Shown here: positions 9,836 through 20,694 of the stretch, piece by piece
Position numbering within the stretch: the first letter of the stretch is position 1
How the letters are laid out: each line of letters opens with the position of its first letter
DNA from: Oscarella lobularis
Lineage: Eukaryota > Porifera > Homoscleromorpha > Homosclerophorida > Oscarellidae
Direction of reading: 5' to 3'
Assembly (NCBI RefSeq): GCF_947507565.1
Contig: NC_089193.1
Span: forward strand, 1 to 64,000
DNA length: 64,000 nt
Made by a program: the position numbers and the translations under genes
Notes under the pieces: model-generated
The model's input: the letters and a program-made list of their open reading frames with translations, nothing else
Database searches by the model: none
Told to the model about the DNA's origin: nothing

Positions 9836-9857
9836 TCTTCGACTGACACGCCCTTCC
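9829..9857 (-). other. Mini-exon preceding array 1
   Basis: A 29-nt minus-strand segment lies between acceptor TTATTTTTTCTAG and donor ATG|GTGAGTAATATAGG. A 57-nt intron separates it from the first satellite exon at 9771. The plus-strand paralogue has a 28-nt mini-exon at the same relative place (60779-60806). That parallel is the main support. Confidence 0.55.
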
Positions 9858-10624
9858 CTAGAAAAAATAACCAAAGCCAAACGCAACGTAAAAAAAATAA
9901 CAAGGCACTTATCTGACACTTTCCCCAATCCCCTCACGCCGAAAACCTGCCCCTAAAGAAGAACAAACAGTAATTGGCCTTACCAAAATTATTAACCTAG
10001 AATAAAAGGACCCCCTCTTAAACACAATGATTTGGAAGGGAATAGACAACAAAACGATGCATAGAACTGCGTTCTAGAACCAATCACGTCAAAACACGCG
10101 CTAGAAACTACACGATTTACACAAAACGGGCGAATTCCCTCCCCCGGGCCCCCAATCCTCCCCGCGCGACGCTCACGATCCCTCACGCAAGCGCAAAACC
10201 TCCCCGCGAAACACCAAAACTCGGAAAAACTGCCGCGGAAACAGAGAAACGACGAGACAGCAACACCAAACGAAAATAAGGCCCCAAAACCCAATCGCGA
10301 GTAACGAACAGCACACGAAAACCTTTCTCACCTTTCTCGGTCGCCGATTTCTCCCTCACTCCGCCGCGTTCGCCCCCCTTCGCCTCGTTTCACGCTGAAT
10401 GCGGCAGTGAATGAACACAATACTCCCGTATACACGAAAACCCGGATCACCACCGCGAAAATCTCGAAAAAATACGCGAATTCTTTAAGGATTACTTCCT
10501 GCACCACCGAGTGGTATAACACACTATTTTGATTACGATAAATGACATGGAAAACACGCTGAAACGAAAAATGTCGACATGCAAAAAACGCGATTTTAGG
10601 ACACCAAACCTCAAATACGCCCAC
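9836..10624 (-). promoter_or_regulatory. CpG-rich gene head of the array 1 locus
   Basis: On the minus strand this region aligns with 60050-60860 on the plus strand. Shared words are CGTGTATACGGG, the purine-rich exon end, a donor at the same place (GAGAAAG|GTGAGA at 10332/10331 here), the TTTTGGGGCC/TTCTGGGGCC block, and TCAGATAAGTGCC (9904-9916). The stretch from about 10060 to 10400 is rich in CpG. Where the paralogue has an ATG in exon 1, this copy reads GTG, so it may have lost its start or be non-coding. Two open minus-strand frames of about 100 codons lie here but match nothing I know, and I treat them as by-products of GC-rich DNA. Confidence 0.55.
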
Positions 10625-11616
10625 TGGAACCTATGCTTATATTAAACTACATTAAATTCTCTACAGAAAACCTGTAAACCGATTGACAATCCCTTTAATC
10701 TGCTACACACGATAACCGGTATAAGTTGCCGGCTTCCAAAAACACAATCTCCTGAATATTAAAATAGAATTACATCCAATGACGTCATCCATAGGAATTT
10801 AGATAGAGCTCCTGAAGCTCTTTCGAATGATATATAACACGACCAAAACGGGCTAAATGAGACGCTAATCTTGAAACTTATTGATTTTAGCCGTTTTTTT
10901 GCAAACTGGAATATGACGTAGTTCCGCGGAAACTCACTTAAATCACCTGAAATTTTTTTCAGGAGAGGCTATGCATAGTAGAATTACGCTCCATAACCCC
11001 CCTAAGGAATCCCCAAATTTCCCAGCCAATTAAAAACTTTAAAAGATTTTTCCCTACCGATACCCCTTTAACCGACCATAACTTTAAAGTGGATGCACGA
11101 ACAATGCTCCCAATCTCCCTTTCCGGTGATCTACCACTGTGATATCTTCTGGCACAACCGTTGCCATGGTTACTGAACCTTTTCTAAAAATGCCTTTTTC
11201 GACTTCTCCTCTGTAAGACCCCTTCTGAGAACCTTTCTAAATTTTCCCCCACACTACCAAACCATAAAAATTACCCCCCCTCCCCCCAATTTTTACCCTG
11301 TAAAAGTCTCCCTTAGACCCATGTAGACCCCCAATTCAGAGACAAATTTCTTAACTAACGTATTAAAAAGTACTCCCAAGGGTATAATCAATAAAACAGA
11401 ATATCTTAAGAGCATATTAATACCTTTTTGACCCCTCTTCCCTTTTCCAATAATTTCACTTTAACCTTCCCTTTGCATGTCCCCTTCATGTCCTGTCCCG
11501 TCGCTTCGCTTCCCTCGTCCAAATTAAGGACACTGCCCTTGACCCTCCACTTCCATCCCCCGTAGAAAGGATTGGCCAACATCCCGTACCTCGTACTGTA
11601 TTGGAATCTGAATATT
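10625..11616. other. Unique spacer
   Basis: This is mixed-composition DNA with no gene I can support and no tandem repeat. A TGACGTCA lies at 10780-10787 and a pyrimidine-rich run at about 11260-11330. The two satellite loci on either side both read towards the telomere, so this stretch is upstream of array 1 and downstream of array 2. Confidence 0.5.
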
Positions 11617-11779
11617 GGGCACTACAATGAATTTTCCCGCCCACTTCATCACCTACAACCGTCATAAAACCAAAATCTTAGTCATCATACTCAACATCCT
11701 CTGGGGTCCTTCCTGGTCGGTAGTGGATACAGCGGTTGAGCCAGACTTGCCGTTGTGCATTTCTCTCTCTTTAACCCTA
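11617..11779 (+). repeat. 163-bp segment duplicated from the PLE 5' region (copy 2)
   Basis: This copy has a single mismatch to 1808-1970. Similarity ends at TTTAACCCTA. Here the sequence continues as ACCCTT into the satellite, while copy 1 continues into the PLE. The break is at a telomere-like word, which suggests joining at telomeric microhomology. Confidence 0.95.
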
Positions 11780-12640
11780 ACCCTTCTTCCTTAAACTCTT
11801 ACACATCTAGAAAACGAATTAGATACTCCTTAATTACTAAAACTCTACCTCCATCACATACCTTTGATCCTTTGATAGTCATCCTCCCTCCTGATCATAA
11901 TTCCTTCCTTCCCACTCGCGTCCCTTGCTCGCATCCTTCTTCCTTACACTCTGACACATATAAAAAAACAAATTAGAGACCCCTCAATAACTAAAACTCT
12001 ACCTACATCACATACCTTTGATCCTTTGATAGTCATCCTCCCTCCTGATTGATTTTCCCTCTTTCCTATTCGCGTCCCTTGCTTGTATCCTTCCTCCTTA
12101 GACTCTGACACATCTAAAAAAACAAATTAGAGACTCCTCAATAACTAAAATTCTACCTACATCACATACCTTTGATCCTTTGATAGTCATCCTCCCTCCT
12201 GATTGTTTTTCCCTCCTTCCTATTCGCGTCCCTTGCTTGTATCCTTCTTCCTTAAACTCTTGCACATCTAAAAAAACGAATTAGAGACTCCTCAATAACT
12301 AAAATTCTACCTACATCACATACCTTTGATCCTTTGATAGTCGTTCTCCCTCCTGATTGCTTTTCCTTCCTTCCCACTCGTGTCCCTTGCTGGTATCCTT
12401 CTTCCCTAAACTCTTACACATCTAAAAAAACGAATTAGAGACTCCTCAATAACTTAAATTCTACCTACATCACACACCTTTGATCCCTAGATAGTCGTCC
12501 TTCCTCCTGATAACTTTTCCGTCCTTCCCACTCGCGTCCCTTGTTCATATCCTTTTTCCTTACACTCTTCCACATCTAGAAAACGAATTAGAAACTCCTT
12601 AATTACTAAAACTCTGCCTCCATCACATGCCGTTGATCCC
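11780..12640 (-). repeat. Second exon-intron satellite, 154 bp (array 2a)
   Basis: About 5.5 copies; TTTGATAG recurs at 11871, 12025 and 12179. On the minus strand each unit is a 98-nt exon (ATGTGTAAGAGTTTAAGG to GGGATCAAAG) and a 56-nt intron. The intron starts GTATGTGATGTAGG or GTGTGTGATG, has a CTCTAATT branch-like word and ends in a T-run then TTTAG. AAAG|GTATGT matches the animal donor consensus. The exon sequence is not obviously that of array 1 although period, purine-rich exons and orientation agree. Only one of the three exon frames is free of stops, and 98 is not a multiple of three. Confidence 0.8.
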
Positions 12641-12785
12641 TTGATATTCCTCCTTCTCCTTGCTCCCTTGTTCCTCTTCTCCCTCGCGTCCCTTGGTTTG
12701 TCCTCGTTCCTCCCATTCCTATGTACACGCACTTATCTTTCTCCTCATCCCCACACTTTTCTTTCTGCTCATTTCAACACTTTTC
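12641..12785 (-). other. Head segment of array 2a
   Basis: This segment is nearly the same as 14771-14920. On the minus strand it is purine-rich, contains AGATAAGTGCG followed by ACATAGGAATGGGAG, and leads into the first satellite exon. AGATAAGTGC is shared with the heads of arrays 1 and 3. It marks the upstream end of each array 2 block, and its outer side abuts a palindromic array. Confidence 0.5.
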
Positions 12786-13154
12786 TCGAACGTTCGAACG
12801 AGGATTCGAACGGGGAATTGAACGTTCGAACGAGGATTCGAACGTTCGAACGTGGAATGGGGGTTCAAACGTTCTAACGGAGGGTTCGAACGTTCGAATA
12901 GGGTTTCGAACGTTCGAATGGAGGTTCGAACGTTCGGACAGGGGGTTCGAACGTTCGAATGGGGGTTCTAACGTTCTAACGGAGGGTTCGAACGTTCGAA
13001 CGGAGGGTCCGAACGTTCGAACGAGGGGTTCGAACGTTCGAATGGGAGGTTCGAACGTCCGAACGGGGTTCGAACGTTTGAATAGGGGTTTGAACGTTCG
13101 AACGTTCGAATGGGGGTTCGAACGTTCAAACGGGGGGTTCGAAAGTTCGAATGC
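12786..13154. repeat. TTCGAACGTTCGAA palindromic array, copy A
   Basis: About 16 units of 22-24 bp, each centred on the 14-bp perfect palindrome TTCGAACGTTCGAA or a one-base variant, separated by G-rich spacers such as TGGGGG. The long overlapping frames on both strands (FERSN/NVRT repeats) are products of the repeat. Confidence 0.9.
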
Positions 13155-13410
13155 ATGACAAATTGTCCCAGGACAAATTGTCCTGGGGACAAATTCTCCC
13201 AGGACAAATTGTCCCCAGGACAAATTGTCCCAGGACAAATTGTCCCCAGGACAAATTGTCCCCAGGACAAATTGTCCAAGGACAAATTGTCCAAGGACAA
13301 ATTGTCCCCAGGACAAATTGTCCCAGGACAAATTGTCCCCAGGACAAATTGATCACAGGACAAATTGTCCCCAGGACAAATTGTCCCCAGGACAAATTGT
13401 CCCCAGGACA
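13155..13410. repeat. GGACAAATTGTCC array next to copy A
   Basis: About 16 units of 15-16 bp built on the 13-bp palindrome GGACAA-A-TTGTCC. It is the same family as the large P arrays further inward. It is embedded between the TTCGAA array and satellite 2b, and ends at ACAACCTTCC where the satellite resumes in mid-unit. Confidence 0.9.
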
Positions 13411-14770
13411 ACCTTCCTTCCCACTCGTGTCCCCCTTGCTCGTATCCTTCTTCCTTACACTCTTACACATCTAAAAAAAACGAATTAGAGACTCCTTAAT
13501 AACTTAAATTCTACCTACATCACATACCTTTGCTCCTTAGATAGTCGTCCTTCCTTCTGATTGTTTTTCCTTCTTTCTCATTCGCGTTCCTTGCTTGTAT
13601 CCATCCTTCCTCCTTACACTCTGACACATCTAAAAAACAAATTAGAGACTCCTCAATAACTAAAACTCTACCTACATCACATACCTTTGATCTTTGATAG
13701 TCGTCCTTCATCCTGATTGTTTTTCCCTCCTTCTCATTCGCGTCCCTTGCTTGTATCCTTCCTTCTTACACTCTTACACATCTAAAAAAAAAATTTAGAG
13801 ACTCCTCAATAACTAAAACTCTACCTACATCACATACCTTTGATCCTTTGATAGTCGTCCTTCATCCTGATTGTTTTTTCCTCCTTCCTATTCGCGTCCC
13901 TTGCTTGTATCCTTGTTCCTTACACTCTTACACATCTAAAGAAACAAATTAGGGACTCCTCAATAACTAAAATTCTACCTACATCACACATACCTTTGAT
14001 CCTTTGATAGTCGTCCTTCACCCTGGTTGTTTTTCCTTCCTTCCTATTCGCGTCCCTTGCTCGTATCCTTGTTCCTTAAACTCTTACACATCTAAAGAAA
14101 CGAATTAGGGACTCCTCAATTGCTCAAAATCTACCTACATCACACACCTTTGATCCCTAGATAGTCGTCCTTCCTCCTGATCCCTTTTCCGTCCTTCCCA
14201 CTCGCGTCCCTTGCTTGTATCCTTCTTCCTTAAACTCTTACACATCGAAAAAAACGAATTAGAGACTCCTCAATAACTTAAATTCTACCTACATCACACA
14301 CCTTTGCTCCCTAGATAGTCGTCCTTCCTCCTGAGAACTTTTCCGTCCTTCCCACTCGCGTCCCTTGCTTGTATCCTTCTTCCTTAAACTCTTACACATC
14401 TAAAAAACGAATTAGAGACTCCTCAATAACTTAAATTCTACCTACATCACACACCTTTGATCCCTAGATAGTCGTCCTTCCTCCTAAGAACTTTTCCGTC
14501 CTTCCCACTCGCGTCCCTTGCTTGTATCCTTCTTCCTTAAACTCTTACACATCTAAAAAACGAATTAGAGACTCCTCAATAACTTAAATTCTACCTACAT
14601 CACACACCTTTGATCCCTAGATAGTCGTCCTTCCTCCTAAGAACTTTTCCGTCCTTCCCACTCGCGTCCCTTGTTCATATCCTTCTTCCTTACAGTCTTC
14701 CACATTCTAGAAAACGAATTAGAAACTCCTTAATTACTAAAACTCTACCTCCATCACATGCCGTCGATCC
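13411..14770 (-). repeat. Second exon-intron satellite, 154 bp (array 2b)
   Basis: About nine further units of the array 2 family. Intron starts vary between GTATGT and GTGTGT but keep GT, and the acceptors keep TTTAG. The leftmost unit is truncated by the P array, so array 2 was continuous before the palindromic block was inserted or duplicated. Confidence 0.8.
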
Positions 14771-14920
14771 CTTGATATTCCTCCTTCTCCTTGCTCGCTT
14801 GTTCCTCTTCTCCCTCGCGTCCCTTGGTCTTGTCCTCGTTTCTCCCATTCCTATGTAAACGCACTTATCTTTCTCCTCATCCCCACACTTTTCTTTCTGC
14901 TCATTTCAACACTTCTCTCG
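14771..14920 (-). other. Head segment of array 2b
   Basis: This is the duplicate of 12641-12785. Head, TTCGAA array and GGACAA array follow each other in the same order in both places, so the three parts were duplicated as one cassette. Confidence 0.5.
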
Positions 14921-15406
14921 AACGTTCGAACGAGGATTCGAACGTTCGAACGTGGAATGAAGCATCGAACGTTTGAACGAGGTGTTCGAACGTATGAATA
15001 GGGGTTCGAACGTTTGAATGGGGGTTCGAACGTTCGAACAGAAGGGTTCGAAAGTTCGAATGGGGTTCGAACGTTCTAACATAGGGTTCGAACGTTCGAA
15101 CAGGGGGTTCGAACGTTCGAACAGGGGGTTCGAACGTTCGAATGGGGTTCGAACGTTCTAACAAGGGGTTCGAACGTTCGAATGGGGGTTCGAACGTTCG
15201 AATGGGAGGTTCGAACTTTTGAACGAGGTTCGAACGTTCGAACGGAATTTGGAACGTTCGAACAGGGGTTCGATAGTTCGAATGGGGGTTCGAACGTTCG
15301 AATGGGAGGTTCGAACGTCCGAATAGGGGTTCGAACGTTCGAACGGGGGGTTCGAACGTTCAAATAGGGGTTCGAACGTTCGAACGGCGGGTTCGAAACT
15401 TCGAAT
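14921..15406. repeat. TTCGAACGTTCGAA palindromic array, copy B
   Basis: About 21 units, with more spacer variation than copy A, for example GAACAGGGGG and GGAGGTTCG. Units are arranged head to tail. Confidence 0.9.
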
Positions 15407-15502
15407 GCATGAAAAATTGTCCCAGGACAAATTGTCCCCCAGGACAAATTGTCCCAGGACAAATTGTCCCAGGACAAATTGTCACCAGGACAAATTGTCG
15501 CC
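15407..15502. repeat. Short GGACAAATTGTCC array
   Basis: About six units, ending at ATTGTCGCCAAATTCC, where CpG-rich sequence begins. Confidence 0.9.
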
Positions 15503-16440
15503 AAATTCCAAACCACAATGCTCTACGATGAAGGGAAAGACTTCTACGAGACGTTCAAAACGAGTCCGAAACGCAAAAGTTGGATTTAGGGAAATTTTGA
15601 CCAAATTTCGATCGCACGCGAAAAAACCTTTTCGTGCCTTTCAGCCATCCCAAATCCTCCTCAAAAAACCAAAAAAACGGCAGCAGAAGCGACTGCACGG
15701 CGCAGAAAATCGAAGGACAAAAATCGATTTTACAATTCGCGACTCGTTTCGCGAAAAAGCGCACAACTCTGCAAGGAGACGTCGCACGAGCACCGCACCG
15801 GTGCCATTCGATTCGTCGTGGTCTCACAAATAAAACCTGGTACCACGTTCACCAATTTTCGCCAATTTTTGACATAAAATTAAGCGAAACAAACAATACG
15901 CCTACGCGCGTACACAGTAAACGACACAACCTTAACCGTGCCGCCACTCCGCGACGACGCGTCGTACGACGATAAGCGGCACGTCGATCGAGAGGGCATA
16001 TGGTGCAGTTTACAAATTGCCGCCACTCGACGGCATCCGAGTAGCCGTTTGCCGTAGAGCACGTGCGAAAGAAAGGGAACACGCCCCCTTTCACGGACAC
16101 ATTAATTCGGCGAAAACGACTCCGAAAGCGACGCTTTGCGTCGCAAAACGTTCTAAACCGTCTCGAATCCTTCGTATCGAAGCCATTCGAAACGAAAAAT
16201 TCAGTATTCGAAGCTCGCGCAACCACTTGGCGACGCGACGCGTTCGTACGCGCGCTCCGCGGGCGACGAACGCTCTAAAACTGATTGGCAACTATCTACT
16301 ACTTACCTTTTGACGTCGCTCGGACATTCGCATCGTCGAAAACGAGCCAGAAACAGTGTTTCTTCGAAACGAGACGAGCGCGCTAACATACGCACGTGAC
16401 CTTACAGGTTTAACATGTTGACGTCATAAATAAACTATTA
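15503..16440 (-). repeat. CpG-rich dispersed segment, copy 1
   Basis: This segment is paralogous to 63060-64000 in the same orientation. Shared words include CGACATAAAA/TGACATAAAA, the GTAGCCGTTTGCCGTAGAGC / ATACGCCGTTTGTCGTGGAG stretch, the ACGCCCCCTTT box, and TTTTGACGTCGCTC/TTTTGACTTCGCTC. Minus-strand translations of the two copies can be aligned in part (SVKGGV.. / DVRKGGV.., TANGYSDAVE / TTNGVSYAVG). That could mean a real exon or merely paralogous DNA. Direction and CpG content would suit a promoter and 5' exon for array 2, which reads the same way. A TGACGTCA lies at 16419-16426. Confidence 0.5.
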
Positions 16441-16523
16441 ACAATCGGAGTTTCACATTGCTACGCCTATAGAATGGCACGGAAACACGTACAGAACGGT
16501 TTCGCGAAGATTGGACGAGGGAC
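16441..16523. other. Junction to the first P array
   Basis: A short unique stretch that ends at GACGAGGGACAAATTG. Confidence 0.4.
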
Positions 16524-16808
16524 AAATTGTCCCCAGGACAAATTGTCCCAGGACAAATTGTCCCCAGGACAAATTGTCCCCACGACAAATTGTCCCAGGA
16601 CAAATTGTCCCAGGAAAAATTGTCCCAGGACAAATTGTCACAGGAAAAATTGTCCCAGGACAAATTGTCCCAGGACAAATTGTGCCCGGAGAATTTGTCC
16701 CAAGGACAAATTGTCCCAGGACAAATTGTTCAAGGACAAACTGTCACCAGGACAAATTGTCCCAGGACAATTTGTCCTGGGGACAAATTGTACCCAGGAC
16801 AAATTCTG
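16524..16808. repeat. P array 0 (GGACAAATTGTCC)
   Basis: About 18 units with many one-base variants (GGAAAAATTG, TGTGCCCGG). The right end has the flipped unit GGACAATTTGTCC and TGTACCCAGGAC, the same terminal phrase found at the right ends of arrays P1 to P4. It fuses to the AT repeat at a shared ACAAATTC. Confidence 0.9.
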
Positions 16809-19697
16809 AATAAATGCAGAATTAATTGCAGAATTAATTCTGAATTAATGCAGAATAAATGCGGAATTTATTCTGAATTAATGAAGAATTTATTCCTAAT
16901 AAATGTAAAATTTATTCTGAATTAATGCAGAATTTTTTCTGAATTAATGCCGAATTTATTCTGCATTAATCTAGAATAATTTCTGCATTAATGCAGAATT
17001 TATTCAGAATTAATTCAGAATTTATTCTGAATTAAAGCAGAATTTATTCTGAATTAATTTAGAATTTATTCTGAATTAATGCAGAATTTATTCGGAACTA
17101 ATGCCGAATTTATTCTGAATAAATGCGGAATTTAAATTAAATGAATGCAGAATTTATTCTGAATTAATGCAGAATTTATTCTGAATTAATGCAGAATTTA
17201 TTCCAAATAAATTCAGAATTTATTCTGAATTAATTCAGAATTTATTCTGAAATAATGCAGAATTTATTCTGAATTAATGCAGAATTTATTCTGAATTAAT
17301 GCAGAATTTATTCTGAATTAATGCAGAATTAATTCAGAATTAATTCAGAATTTATTCTGAATTAATGCAGAATTTATTCTGAATTAAAGCAGAATTTATT
17401 CTGAATTAATGCAGAATTTATTCTGAATTAATGCAGAATTTATTCTGAATAAATGCAGAAGTTATTTTGAATTAATGCAGAATTTATTCTGAATAAATGC
17501 AGAATTTATTCAGAATTAATGAAGAATTTATTCTGAATTAATGCAGAATTTATTCTCAATTAATTTAGAATTTATTCTGAATTAATGCAGAATTTATTCG
17601 GAACTAATGCCAAATTTATTCTGAATAAATGCTGAATATAAACTAAATTAATGCAGAATTTACACTGAATTAATGCAGAATTTATTCTGAATTAAAGCAG
17701 AATTTATTCTGAATAAATGCAGAAGTTATTCTGAATTAATGCAGAATTTATTCTGAATTAATGCAGAATTAATTCAGAATTTATTCTGAATTAATGAAGA
17801 ATTTATTCTGAACTAATGCAGAATTTATTCTGAATTAATACAAAATTAATTCTGAATAAATGCAGAATCAATTCTGAATTAATGCAGAATTAATTCAGAA
17901 TTTATTCTGAATTAATGCAGAATTTATTCTGAATTAATGCAGAACTTATTCTGAATAAAAGCAGAATTTATTCTGAATTAATGCAGAATTTATTCGGAAC
18001 TAATGCCGAATTTATTCTGAAGAAATACGGAATTTATTCTGAATTAATGCAGAATTTATTCTGAATTAATGCAGAATTTATTCTGAATTATTGCAGAATT
18101 TATTCTGAATTTATTCTGAATTAATGCAGAATTTATTCTGAACTAATGCAGAATTTATTCTGAATTATTGCAGAATTTATTCTGAATTAATGTAGAATTT
18201 ATTCTGAATAAATGCAGAAGGTATTCTGAATTAATGCGGAATTTATTCTGAATTAATGCAGAATTAATTCAGAATTTATTCTGAATTAATGCAGAATTTA
18301 TTCTGAACTAATGCAGAATTTATTCTGAATTAATGCAGAATTTATTCTGAATTAATGCAGAACTTATTCTGAATAAAAGCAGAATTTATTCTGAATTAAT
18401 GCAGAATTTATTCGGAACTAATGCCGAATTTATTCTGAATAAATGCGGAATTTATTCTGAATTAATGCAGAATTTATTCTGAATTAATGCAGAATTTATT
18501 CTGAATTATTGCAGAATTTATTCTGAATTAATGCAGAATTGATTCTGAATAAATGCAGAAGGTATTCTGAATGAATGCAGAATTTATTCTGAATTAATGC
18601 AGAATTAATTCAGAATTTATTCTGAATTAATGCAGAATTTATTCTGAACTAATGCAGAATTTATTTTGAATTAATGCAGAATTTATTCTGAATTAATGCA
18701 GAATTTATTCTGAATTAATGCAGAATTTATTCTGAATTAATGCAGAATTTATTCTGAATAAATGTAGCATTTATTCTGAATTAATTCAGAATTAATTCTG
18801 AATTAATGCAGAATTTATTCTGAATTAATGCAGAATTTATTCTGAATAAATGCAGAATTAATTCTGAATTAATGCAGAATAAATGCGAAATTTATTCTGA
18901 ATTAATGCAGAATTTATTTTGAATGAATTCAGAATTTATTCTAAATTAATGCAGAATTTTTTCTGAATTAATGCAGTATTTATTCTGAATTAAAGCAGAA
19001 TTTATTCTCAATTAATGCAGAATTTATTCTGAATTAATGCAAAATTAATTCTGAATAAATGCAGAATTAATTCTGAATTCATGCAGAATTAATTCAGAAT
19101 TTATTCTGAATAAATGCAGAATTAATTCTGAATTAATGCAAAATTAATTCTGAATAAATGCAGAATTAATTTTGAATTAATGCAGAATTAATTCAGAATT
19201 TATTCTGAATAAATGCAGAATTTATTCTGAATTAATGCAGAATTTATTCTGAATTACAGCAGAATTTATTCTGAATAAATGCAGAATTAATTCTGAATTA
19301 ATGCAAAATTAATTCTGAATAAATGCAGAATTAATTCTGAATTAATGCAGAATTAATTCAGAATTAATTCTGAATTAATGCAGAAATTATTCTGAATTAA
19401 TGCAGAACTTATTCTGAATTAATGCAGAATTTATTCTGAATAAATGCAGAATTTATTCTGAATTAATGCAGAATTAATTCAGAATTTATTCTGAATTAAT
19501 GCAGAATTTATTCTGAATTAATGCAAAATTAATTCTGAATAAATGCAGAATTAATTCTGAATTAATGCAGAAAAAATGCGGAATTTATTCTGAATTAATG
19601 CAGAATTTATTCTGAATTAATGCAGAATTAATTCTGAATAAATACAGAATTAATTCTGAATAAATACAGAATTAATTCTGAATTAATGCAGAATAAA
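16809..19697. repeat. Q array 1, AT-rich 22-bp repeat
   Basis: More than 120 units built from TTCTGAATTAATGCAGAA separated by TTTA or TTAA. TTCTG and CAGAA are reverse complements, so each unit is itself a small inverted repeat. Some joins form longer perfect palindromes such as AATTCAGAATTAATTCTG plus its flank. No coding capacity. Confidence 0.92.
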
Positions 19698-20055
19698 AGA
19701 TCGTGAACTTACGTAGACAAGGTGCTTCAGCTTTCTTTTCAACATTCTATATTCTTTACGAGAGCTATGCTGCCATGAAGCATCCATGATCGTATGTAAG
19801 GTGAAGAAAACGACAGGCGCTCCGTCGTGAGTCGACGATACGTCGGCGATCGTTCTAAAAGATCGCTCGTACACCCCGAAACGCCATGACGACGAAAAAC
19901 TTAGCAATAACCGTTCAGAAAGTGACGGAACACGACAAGAAGTCGATCAAGAACCTCAAACTCGCTCGCTAAGCGATGCACTTGAGACGAACGACGAGCA
20001 GGGCTTTTTGAGTGTAACGCGCGCTAAAACATCGCGAAAAAATCTCACATTCTCT
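19698..20055 (-). repeat. Core 1, conserved 358-bp CpG-rich segment
   Basis: First of five near-identical copies. On the minus strand it runs from TTTTAGCGCGCGTTACACTCG-like CpG-rich sequence to an exon-like end CTTGTCTAC|GTAAGT (boundary 19713/19712). An ATG at 19787 opens 25 codons (MDASWQHSSRKEYRML and onward) that end exactly at the donor in phase 0. The same frame is open upstream to a TGA, about 65 codons before the donor, without an earlier ATG. The intron would begin inside Q. I do not recognise the peptide. A repeated promoter with first exon, reading towards the telomere, is my favoured reading. Confidence 0.55.
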
Positions 20056-20694
20056 GAATAAACACAGAATTTATTCTGACTTAATGCAGGATTTATTCTG
20101 AATTAATTCAGAATTTATTCTGAATTAATTCAGAATTTATACTGAATTAATGTAGAATTAATGAAGAATTAATGCAGAATATATTCTGCATTAATTCAGA
20201 ATAAAATTCAGCATTAATTCAGAATAAAATCTGCATTAATTGAGAATAAATTCTGCATTAATTCAGAATAAATTCTGCATTAATTGAGAATAAATTCTGC
20301 ATTAAGTCAGAATTAATTCTGAATTAATTCAGATTTTATTCTGAATTATTGCAGAATTAATTCTGATAAAATGCAAAATAAATTCTAAATTAATGCAGAA
20401 TAAATGCGGAATTTATTCTGAATAAATGCAAAATTTATTCTGAATTAATGCAGAATTTATTCTCAATTATTGCAGAATAAATGCGAAATTTATTCTCAAT
20501 TATTTCAGAATTTATTCTGAAATTATTCTAGATTAATGCAGAATTTATTCTGAAATAATGCAGAATTTATTTTCAATTATTGCAGAATTAATTCTGAATA
20601 AATGCAGATTTAATTCTTAATTAATGCAGAATAAATCGGGAATTTATTCTGCATTAATGCAGAATTTATTCTGAATTAACTTAGAATTTCAAGG
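20056..20694. repeat. q array 1 with an inverted block
   Basis: The same AT repeat family as Q. Units between about 20175 and 20330 are in the opposite orientation (CATTAATTCAGAATAAATTC), then orientation returns. The block ends with AACTTAGAATTTCAAGG, which recurs before every later P array. Confidence 0.85.

Noticed and set aside
10328-10624. 98-codon minus-strand protein
   Set aside because: The paralogous locus keeps a splice donor inside this frame and not the frame itself.
12774-13488. Frames rich in NVRT/FERSN repeats over the TTCGAA arrays
   Set aside because: They are translations of a palindromic tandem repeat, present in several frames at once.
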